A stretch of 64,000 nt of DNA from Xiphydria camelus (taxonomy: Eukaryota; Arthropoda; Insecta; Hymenoptera; Xiphydriidae). Both the position numbers and the translations under genes were made by a program. The notes below the pieces were generated by a model. The model was not told where the DNA came from. It made no database searches and worked only from the letters and a program-made list of their open reading frames with translations. Shown here piece by piece: positions 56,548 through 64,000 of the stretch (positions are counted from its first letter, which is position 1; each line of letters opens with the position of its first letter). The stretch is taken from assembly GCA_963678675.1 (NCBI GenBank), contig OY783191.1:15033096-15097095 (forward strand). The letters are read 5' to 3'.

Positions 56548-57450
56548 GTACAAAATCAAAGCGTCAAGCACACGAAACGACGCGGCTCCAAGATCCTGAA
56601 GGAAGGATGGATGGTGCACTCGACGAATCGCGATCCGATGGTAGGTTGACGACGTGGCGCTGATTCGGTTTCGCTTCCCCCATCATTAAGGCGCGCGTGT
56701 TTTCAGAGGAAGAGACACTACTGGCGATTGGACACAAAGACCATAATTCTGTTCCAAAGCGACAGCAGTTCCAAGTACTTCAAAGAGATTCCGTTGGCTG
56801 AAATTCTAGTCGTCGCCGCCGCCAGGGAACAACATTCTCGTGAGTACATAATTATGTATATCGTTAGAAATTGTCTGTGCGCGTTTAGTCGATGTACAAC
56901 GCGCGCGTTCTCTCCTTCCAGGCACGATGCATTGTTTCGAATTGAGAACGGCCAACGTCGATTACTACGTCGGCGAAGATCCCCTCTATGGAGGTGCTAG
57001 TGGTCAGCTTCCACCGCCGGAAAGTGGCGTTGGCGCTCACTTGGCGAGGACCTGGAAAACGAATATCAGGCAGGCATTGATGCCCGTCACCTCCGGATCG
57101 GCAAGTACGTTCAGAGCTCGCGAGTGTGCGCGCGAACGCGTACCGACGCTATACCGAAAAACACGCGTCGTTTTCCACAGGTCGGCAGGAGCAGTCGACG
57201 ACCGAGCCAGAGCAATGCGTAACCAACATGTCGTAGCTCTATCACATCTTCCCGGACGAAGTTCTTGGCTCGGGTCAATTTGGTATCGTCTACGGCGGAG
57301 TTCATCGCAAGACCGACCGCGCGATGTCGATAAAGGTGATCGACAAGCTGCGTATTCCCACCAAGCAGGAGGTCCAGCTCAAGAACGAAGTAGCCATCCT
57401 GCAGATTCTCTCCCACAGTGGAGTCGTCAATCTCGAGAGGATGTTTGAGT
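56548..57450 (+). pseudogene. PKD: Protein kinase D gene fragment, right-arm copy
   Basis: Same four exons as the left copy: a 56548-56640 ([20 protein letters not shown]), b 56707-56839 ([20 protein letters not shown]), c 56922-57104 ([20 protein letters not shown]), d 57181 to about 57450. GT-AG introns sit at the same positions. Exon d carries a TAG at 57234-57236 (MS, stop, [10 protein letters not shown]) that the left copy lacks, but keeps the glycine loop [11 protein letters not shown] that is broken there; lysine of MSIKVIDK is present. It ends at FE and runs into cggtgtacgaaagta repeat sequence, earlier than the left copy, so METPERIF and after are missing. Confidence 0.9.
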
Positions 57451-58482
57451 GTACCCGAAAATCCCGGTGTACGAAAGTAATTTTTGAGCATGTTTCGCCA
57501 AGTAATCAGCTTTTCTCATGGCGAACCACGTAAAACGCGCCATGCGCAGCTTATTGTACTTTCGTACACCGGGACTTTCAAAAAATTATTATAAATTAAC
57601 CGTGCATTTTGTCATGTAGGTTCTCGCATCAATTTTATAGTAAATTTTCCCCGCTACAAATTGGTAGCTTCATTTTTTTGATCGAGTAAATAATATAGTA
57701 GAAATGAATGATTAATAGCCCAGTAGAACTAAATTTATTTCTTCTATTAAGTAAGAAGTTTATTAGCGTCATGATAAAACCGGTACCGATCGATGGAAAA
57801 AAGTCTCCTGAATGACATATAGAAATGGGTAATCTTCAAATTGACGAGAAATAATGTAATTAATTAGAAACTATCTTTCAAAATCACTTATGCCAAGAAA
57901 TCGCGAAGCTATATTTTTTCTGTAACCAATTTCATAAATAAAAATATCCCAATGTAGAGAAGAAAATTCTTTACAAATTTCAAGTCGGAACTTATAGTCT
58001 ACGATGCCCCGTTTTTGTGTAATTAATTATTAAACATATGTAATTCAAATTGGCTTAAATCGATCAGCTGATCGTTACGCGATGCTCCTTTATTACGCGC
58101 GCAGCTTAGGGAGGAAAGCGCGTTCCGCAATCTATTCAAATTTACGCTTCATTGTGTATTGATTTTTATAATTAATATCAAATTACACAAAAACGGTGCA
58201 TCGTAGGCTATAAGTTCCGACTTGAAATTTGTAAAGAATTTTCTCCTCTACATTGGGATATTTTTATTTATGAAATTGGTACAGAAAGAACATAGCTCCG
58301 CGATTTCTTGGCATAAGTGATTTTGAGAGATAGTTTTTAATTAATTACATTATTTCTCGTCAATTTCAAGATTACCCATTTCTATATGTCATTCAGGAGA
58401 CTTTTTTCTATCGATCGGTACCGGTTTTATCCTGACACTAATAAATTGCTTCGCGAATATCTAATAAGACTATACTATACCG

Positions 58483-58760
58483 TATGTCAAACTCTGTACG
58501 GGCCAGTTTCAAGTTACCTTCGGGGAGGCTTGGTCGGTACTTGAGTGATTTAACACCGGTAGAAGTCGAGTCGGTAGTTAGAGTTGGTGTCAATTCGGGA
58601 GATCGAAGCGTCTAACCTCGAAATTATGAATTTGTGAATAATGGTGAGTAATTTCCATTCCGACCGACTCGACTTCTACCGATATTAAATCACTCAAGTA
58701 CCAACCAAGCTTCCCCGAAAGTAAATTCAAACTGGCCCGTACAGAGTGGGACATACGGTA
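58483..58760. repeat. Palindrome with taccgtatgtc ends, copy 2
   Basis: Same unit as 45282-45565 (ctctgtacgggccagtttca mirrored). Inserted in the AT-rich block of the right arm; the left arm lacks it. Confidence 0.8.
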
Positions 58761-59179
58761 AAGTGGCTTAGGATGAAAACTTCGATAGTTTTTAATTAAT
58801 TATAAATTTTCCCGGGAATTGACAGATAATACATCTTGATACGTTAATATTGGGATCTCCAGCTACAATATGTTCATTTAATAAATGGAATAGTAAAAGA
58901 AATGTTGTTTTTTTAATATAAATATTTTATTAGAATACATCCCTGTAGAGTCCATATGATAACTTCACAGCGACGCCACTGGGTCTACACCATCATCTCA
59001 CAGTAAAAGCACTGTGGAGTCACCCTGTTATGCCACAGTGCTTACACTCGGTGCTCACACTGCGTGACTGCAGTGTGGCTTCACGCTGGACGTCCAGATG
59101 GACACCCCAGTGCATGCACTCGAATGCACCGCGTGAAAATAGTGTGCAGTCACTGTGGCGCCACTTTGCTATTGGGGTA

Positions 59180-59400
59180 TGTACCCCCGTGCTCACGGAA
59201 TCTGTCGCTGGTGACTTTTTTTAAACCTTATTTTTAAACGTACTAACCAGTGAACAATTAATTCTCATGCCCTCATTAGCTACGGTGACGTCTACTCTCG
59301 TTAATGAAAGCACGAGGATTGATTAATCATTGGTTAGTACGTTTAAAAATAACATTTAAAAAAAGTCACCAGCGACAGATTCCGTGAGCCCAGGTGTATC
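59180..59400. mobile_element. MITE with GGAATCTGTCGCTGGTGAC arms, outer right end of the 11-kb palindrome
   Basis: Near-identical to 48458-48675 in inverted position, so it was part of the duplicated unit. Confidence 0.8.
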
Positions 59401-59765
59401 ATCCCAAATTAAACAAGCAGAGATACCGACATTGCCGAAACTTTACCGACGGTCAAGAATTTTATAGTTAGAGTTGGCTTGAGAAGAGTGCGCTGTGTGT
59501 GCTGCGTGAGAGCGAAAAGTGTCCAACGTCTGATTTCCCGATAGCTGTTAATTCAAGAGATCGAAGTGTTTCATCTATTATTCAATACTTCGATTTTCCG
59601 AATTGACAGCTATCGGGAAATCAGACGTTTGACACTTTTCGCTCTTACGCAGCACACACAGCGCACTCTTCTCAAGCCAACTCTAACTATAAAATTCTTA
59701 ATCATCGGTAAAGTTTCGACAATGTCGGTATATCTGCTTGTTTAATTTGGGATGATACATACGGT
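59395..59765. repeat. Palindrome of the taccgacattgccgaaactt family
   Basis: catcccaaattaaacaagca at the left mirrors tgcttgtttaatttgggatg at the right, followed by acatacggta. Arms about 170 bp; axis near 59580. Related single arm at 60625-60718. Confidence 0.85.
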
Positions 59766-59819
59766 ACGGTAAAAATTGAACGGTGCTACGTCTAAGGGGC
59801 CTATAGCGCGATTTATAAA

Positions 59820-60500
59820 CTCTTCCGCTGCCGCTCCCGTTCCCGTTGCCGCTGCCATAATTCGTATGCTCTGAGGTTATATTGATTTCTGACATTTGTG
59901 AGGTTAGCGTTTTATAAACATATGCCAGTGATCACGTACCGTTTGTGTGATGTGATTAGAAAGCTGCCGTGAAGAAGCTCCTGAATCAAAAAATGGCATT
60001 GAAACCGATCTGAACGACGCCAACATCCGCGGATGACTACGCATGCGCATTCGCGCTTGTCCGGTGATTCTATTGGAGGAGGAGACCCGCGGGTGTGCTC
60101 ATGCAAAATTCGCAATTTTACTATGGTGCATTTGATCGCGGACATACGGTACTGTCGTTTATTTGCTGTAGATAAGTTTATTTAGCTACAGAATATTATA
60201 AATGTAATGTAAATGTAATAAGAAAGCATTTTAACCCTCCGTTAGTCAGGTGGGTTGAACCCGACTAACGGAGGGTTAAGGGTCACGTGACGCAGTTGTG
60301 ATTGCTGCAGTTTGGGAACGCGAACGGGAACGGCGAGAAGTTGAAACTTGGCCAAGTCTGAACGGGAGCGGCGAACGGCAACGGCGAACGGAAGCGGTAG
60401 CGGAAGTTTATAAATGCGACTTAGGAGATTCCCTATGTCTTAACTTTGAACGGGAACGGGAACGGCGGACGGGAGCGGCAGCGGAAAAGTTTATAAATCA
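59820..60500. repeat. Degenerate GGGAACGGCGAAC minisatellite blocks
   Basis: Blocks at 60310-60405 and 60447-60487 repeat gggaacggc, gaacggcgaac and gggagcggc. The reverse-strand form (cgctcccgttcccgttgccg) is at 59827-59860, so the region is loosely inverted around the hairpin at 60235-60275. Both sides share ttataaa next to the block. Confidence 0.65.
60235..60275. mobile_element. 41-bp hairpin flanked by TTAA
   Basis: CCCTCCGTTAGTC...GACTAACGGAGGG with a 15-base loop, directly between TTAA tetranucleotides (60231-60234, 60276-60279). CCC next to TTAA is the piggyBac end pattern, so it may be an extremely reduced piggyBac-type MITE. Confidence 0.5.
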
Positions 60501-60744
60501 CGCTTATTTCACGGATCCGACATGTCGGATTGTCATATACGACAAGTCACTCCGATTGGCTGTGACAGAAAGTGGTAGTGGGGGAAATCTGTCGGACCGA
60601 CGGTATTTTTCGTCGTACGAAAGTTGAGCCAACTCTAACTATAAAATTCTTGACCGTCGGTAAAGTTTCGGCAATGTCGGTATCTCTGCTTGTTTAATAT
60701 GGGATGATACATACGGTATAGTATGGGATACTTTTGAACCAATT

Positions 60745-60895
60745 CAATCCCCGATAGCAAAGTGGTACCACATTGACTGCACCCTGCTTTCACGCGGTGC
60801 ATTCGAGTGCATGCACTGGGGTGTCCATCTGTCTGTCCACCGTGAAGCCATACTGAAGTCACGCAGTGTAAGTACGATGGTAAAAGTAGAATATT
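60745..60895. repeat. CACTGTG-family copy with CCCCGATAGCAAAGTGG end
   Basis: Close to 48700-48850 and 59050-59175 (shared tgcatgcactggggtgtcca). Left end explicit, right end not. Confidence 0.7.
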
Positions 60896-60914
60896 TTGCA
60901 AAAAGGGGGCGATA

Positions 60915-61068
60915 AAGTAGGATTTCTCGCCTGCCTTATCCGCCTACTAGAGAGAGTGTCGGTTTTTTTCTCAAACCCGACCCGGCCAGGACTCGAACCT
61001 GCGTTCTTTAGTAGACTGGGAACGCTTCTCGCATTCTACCAATTGCGCCATCGACTCTTTGTGGTGAA
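60915..61068 (-). mobile_element. tRNA-derived SINE, copy 2
   Basis: On the minus strand: A box TGGCGCAATTGGTAGAATG, B box GGTTCGAGTCC, then the same body as copy 1 (A run, aaccgaca, tagtaggcgga). Acceptor strands do not pair, so not a tRNA gene. Confidence 0.6.
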
Positions 61069-61189
61069 AGCCGACTAAGTTATACATATAACTCGATAAT
61101 ATCGATACCTGAAAGCAACAGTACTGTGACTAGTGAGATAAACCCGAAAGCCGATTTCGAGCTATGTCAAACATAAACTAAAACCGGCC

Positions 61190-63759
61190 CACAGTGGGCC
61201 AAAACGCCGAAAACCTGGTCAAAACTCGAAAAAAAAAGTTTCTCGTTAGGGATTTTCCTTCATCACGTTGGCTAGAGAATCCCTTGAAGTGTATGTATTC
61301 ATAGGAATTAGGTCCCCATTGTTCATATATCCTCGGGAATACCAATCGGAAGTGAGCCTTTCTCGGAGTCGCGAGTCTCAGGCATCTGGCACGAAAACGA
61401 ACTCTTGCATTGTAATACACGGTGAAGGAGCAAAATACGGCCGATTTGAGTGAAACAAAGTGGAACCTACTCATGAAAGTAAGTAGAAAATAATACAATT
61501 AGTTTAGATTCTATTTTATGGAAAGGAAAAATTCTGGAAAGCCATTAGTACATTCAATTGTGAAAGATGAAAATTGGAAAAAATTAGGCTTCTTCAATGG
61601 ATAAATAAAAAGCCCCACCGGACCCCGCCGCAAAACTTACTGAATATCGTAGATGAAAGTGTTTTCTACCAATAAAAAAAAACCAGCTGCATTTAGCTGC
61701 ATTCTGACATTTTATGAATTTTTTTCGAATTTAACTGCGGGAAAAAGGAATTTCCACTATGTATACCTATGTGCAGTGGCACACGTATTTTCGAGCCAGA
61801 GGCTAGATGTTCAAATTGGCAGATCCCAAACAATGCGACTGCAGTTATGAAAATAATTTTAAAATTTCACGCGATTAATATTAATTTTGACTGCAAATTT
61901 ATATTAGTACTTAACCATTCACTATATATGTATATGTTTCGTTGCACGATTAGCAGACTCCTACCTACTGTGTCTTATTATTTATTATCATTTTGATTTA
62001 AGTAACGCGCTAATGAGAGCTAATCTCACCTATTGAGGTTATTGATCAATTATCCAGAGAACAATTGCAAGACTTGGTTCTCGTTTGCAAGTGGGGTTGC
62101 GATGGCAGCTCAGGGTATAGCACATACAAACAACACCTGGCAAAAGGAGAAGTCTCTGATGCAAATGTATTCTTTCTTGCCCTTGTACCATTGCAGCTCA
62201 TACACACTGATCAGGCATCAAAAAAAGTTATTGTAGTATGGACAAATCCAAGACCGTCTTCACCGCGTTTTTGCAGACCTATAAAAATAATACAGGTAAA
62301 AGAAAGTACAGATATCGTTAAGGAAGAAACCGCCTCGGTACAAAAACAGGTTGATGATTTAACGCCTTATGAGACGGTACTCCATGGAAAAAATGTTGCA
62401 GTAAAATATGTTTTAAATTTATCGATGATTGACGGTAAAGTGTGCAATGCTCTTTCGGAAACCAAATCTACGCAACGTTGTTTTCTGTGTGGAGCGGTAT
62501 CCACAGAATTTAACGACATTAAGAAAATGTTAGAGAGAACAGTCAATAAAGAAAATCTGAACTTCGGAATATCCTCCTTACATGCCTGGATCAGGTTTTT
62601 CGAATGCCTTTTGCACATATCATATAAGCTGGGTATAAAAAAGTGGAAAGTCAGCTCTACGAAACCCGAAGATGTGGCCAACGTTAATTTAAGGAAAAGA
62701 ACAATTAAAGAAGGACTCAGGAAGAAGATAGGCTTGATTGTCGACGAACCAAAACCTGGATTTGGCAGTACTAATGACGGGAACACCGTTCTACGTTTTT
62801 TTGAGAACTACGAACAAACCGCAGAAATAACCGGGCTAAATAAAGATATCATATATAGATTTTTTATATTATACTCCAAACAGTATCGTCTGGATATGAT
62901 ATTCATATTCAGTTTCAAAGTGTACTCGTTGGAAACGGCAAAAATGTTTGTGGAGTTCTACGGTTGGTACTGCATGCCCACTACAGTACACAAGATTTTA
63001 ATACATGGAGCAGAAATAATAGGTCATTCATTACTACCGATCGGACAAATGTCAGAGGAAGCTCAGGAAGCCTGTAATAAATTTTTCAAAAAGTACCGGG
63101 AAAGATTCGCCCGGAAAAATCACCGAGAGAAAACAATGGAAGATGTTTTCCGGAGATTTTTAGTGGCTTCAGACCCATTTATTTCTAGTTGCCGTAAATG
63201 ACGTGCAAAGCAACTAAAATCATTGTCACGAGATGTGATTCCTTTACTATTACCGCCATTGGTAGAATCAAGTGAAGATTTCATCCTCGAAGACGAGACC
63301 GACACCGATTCATCTGCTTCAAATGTCCAAGGACTTGAGGATTTATCCGATGATGATGGAGCCTTTTTTTTGTGAAGATTTTACTCATGTACAGGTAATG
63401 TTATATACATGTATACTAAATATATATAAATAATTTTCCATAGAAATAAATTCTGATAGATTCTGACCCGATCTTTATTTTTTAGGATCATTCTCATTAA
63501 CTCAGTTGTGCTATTCTGGACTCAGATTCGTAATCAGCGACCCCGAAAACCCCCGGATACCCGAATTCAGAGCAATTACTCAACTTTACGTCAAGATTTG
63601 GAACACGCATGCGCCGTATCGCAGCGCCATCTAGGAATTTTGCTATTCTGACCTCGGATTCGTAATCAGCGACTCCAGAAACCCCCGAGTACCCCAATTC
63701 AAGTCAGTCCGTTAACTTTTTGAGTTTTAGCCAGGTTTTCGGCATTTTGGCCCACTGTG
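61190..63759 (+). mobile_element. Transib transposon, 2570 bp
   Basis: Ends CACAGTGGGCCAAAACGCCG and, read inward from the right, CACAGTGGGCCAAAATGCCG, with similarity for about 40 bp (AAAACCTGG, AAAACTC). Flanked by the perfect 5-bp GC-rich duplication CGGCC (61185-61189, 63760-63764), the Transib hallmark. CACAGTG equals the RSS heptamer used by RAG1/2. Near the right end a segment of about 60 bp occurs twice (63508-63570 and 63638-63705, ggattcgtaatcagcga-like). It landed inside the end of a palindromic element (see 63760-63870). Confidence 0.92.
62017..63375 (+). pseudogene. Transib transposase, RAG1-related, C-terminal two thirds
   Basis: The frame is open from about 62017 (after an AG that may be a splice acceptor) through EQLQDLVLVCKWGCDGSSG (first catalytic Asp), NPRPSSPRFCRP, LSMIDGKVCNALSETKST (second Asp), QRCFLCGAVS, FGISSLHAWIRFFECLLH, PKPGFGSTNDGNTVLRFF, MPTTVHKILIHGAEIIG and PIGQMSEEAQEACNKFFK (Glu). 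One TGA at 63199-63201 separates off an acidic tail ending GAFFL at 63372. The N-terminal DNA-binding third is not identifiable in 61200-62016, so it is deleted, in undetected exons, or decayed. The core being open with all three acidic residues implies recent insertion. Confidence 0.85.
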
Positions 63760-63870
63760 CGGCCTTTATACAATGCAACACTGAGATATCTCGGCAAAAA
63801 TATTTAAATAAATATTCAATTTAAATATTTTTGCCAAGATATCTCAGTGTTGCATTGTGTAAAGACCGGT
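63760..63870. repeat. Palindromic MITE split by the Transib insertion
   Basis: tacaatgcaacactgagata mirrors tatctcagtgttgcattgtg; outer right end aagaccggttta corresponds to aaaccggcc at 61181-61189 left of Transib. So Transib sits about 9 bp inside this element. Confidence 0.75.
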
Positions 63871-63890
63871 TTATATATATATATATATAT
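63871..63890. repeat. (TA)n microsatellite
   Basis: Uninterrupted TA run. Confidence 0.9.
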
Positions 63891-63894
63891 AATT

Positions 63895-64000
63895 AAATTT
63901 TTTAAAATAATTTAATATTTTCTTTTTCAAAACAGTAGCGATTATGATAATTAATTATTCATTATTTATGGAATAATTCAGTACAATTTGTACTGTTTGA
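63895..64000 (-). repeat. Reverse copy of the repeat at 22940-23045 and 25730-25845
   Basis: tttctttttcaaaacagtag and cattatttatggaat match those copies reversed. Runs off the window edge. Confidence 0.65.

Larger units (their letters stand above)
55500..59180. repeat. Right arm of the 11-kb inverted duplication
   Basis: Counterpart of 48676-52640. It also contains its own inner palindrome, 57740-58040 mirroring 58180-58470 (cctgaatgacatatagaaat), and an insertion at 58483-58760. Confidence 0.85.

Noticed and set aside
50752..57450. Protein kinase D as a functional gene
   Set aside because: Only PH domain to early kinase exons, nonsense codons in both copies, and both ends run into repeats.
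25906..61068. Two sequences with tRNA A and B boxes
   Set aside because: Acceptor strands do not pair, the region between boxes is too long, and both share a non-tRNA body, so they are SINE copies and not tRNA genes.
61178..61498. 106-codon minus-strand frame inside the left end of Transib
   Set aside because: It reads through the terminal repeat, is antisense to the transposase and has no motif.
1244..63870. Palindromes as assembly or sequencing foldback artefacts
   Set aside because: Arms are diverged and carry arm-specific insertions with proper target duplications, which artefacts would not show.

Overview
This is AT-rich animal DNA that reads as an insect genome: short GT-AG introns, no operons, insect-type DNA transposons (pogo/Tigger, Transib, ISL2EU-like, piggyBac and mariner-type MITEs), an I-clade non-LTR retroelement with a (TTA)n tail, and exons of a conserved animal kinase, protein kinase D. 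Hymenoptera is my guess; the sequence does not settle it. I see no rRNA, no functional tRNA, no CRISPR array and no complete host gene. Almost all of the window is mobile DNA and its remains.

Layout. 1-950: a GC-rich stretch with a TATA box, origin unclear. 1-9 kb: palindromic (foldback) elements, a Tigger deletion derivative, and an ISL2EU-like transposase pseudogene (5313-7130). 9.4-13.1 kb: an element dense in ACGT-core motifs with CCCAGGTAGCAA-type ends. 13.1-14.0 kb: a 5'-truncated I-type retroelement with a clear target duplication. 14-22 kb: overlapping palindromes of a few families. 22-25.5 kb: a piggyBac MITE and a 2-kb palindrome carrying pieces of a DDE transposase. 26-30 kb: a complete but dead pogo-like transposon. 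31.9-34.9 kb: a dead transposon on the minus strand with a DUF7869-like protein. 35-46 kb: more long palindromes and nested MITEs, including a second, inverted copy of the DNA flanking the pogo element, which serves as its empty site. 47 kb: one small secreted-peptide reading frame. 48.5-59.4 kb: an inverted duplication about 11 kb across, whose arms each hold exons of protein kinase D with introns kept. 59-61 kb: short repeats and a tRNA-derived SINE. 61.2-63.8 kb: a Transib transposon (the family related to RAG1) with RSS-heptamer-like ends and a nearly open transposase.

How it fits together. The window is useful because repeats occur in pairs: an insertion in one copy can be compared with the uninterrupted sequence in the other. 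This gives internal empty sites for the pogo element (TA), a piggyBac MITE (TTAA), the I element (12 bp), a MULE-like MITE (9 bp), a Harbinger-like MITE (TAA) and several TA-inserting MITEs. One active-type element (31922-34883) also matches a MITE (44267-44503) by its termini. No gene set here works as a pathway; apart from the possible small secreted peptide, everything recognisable is a transposon gene or a captured, broken host-gene fragment.
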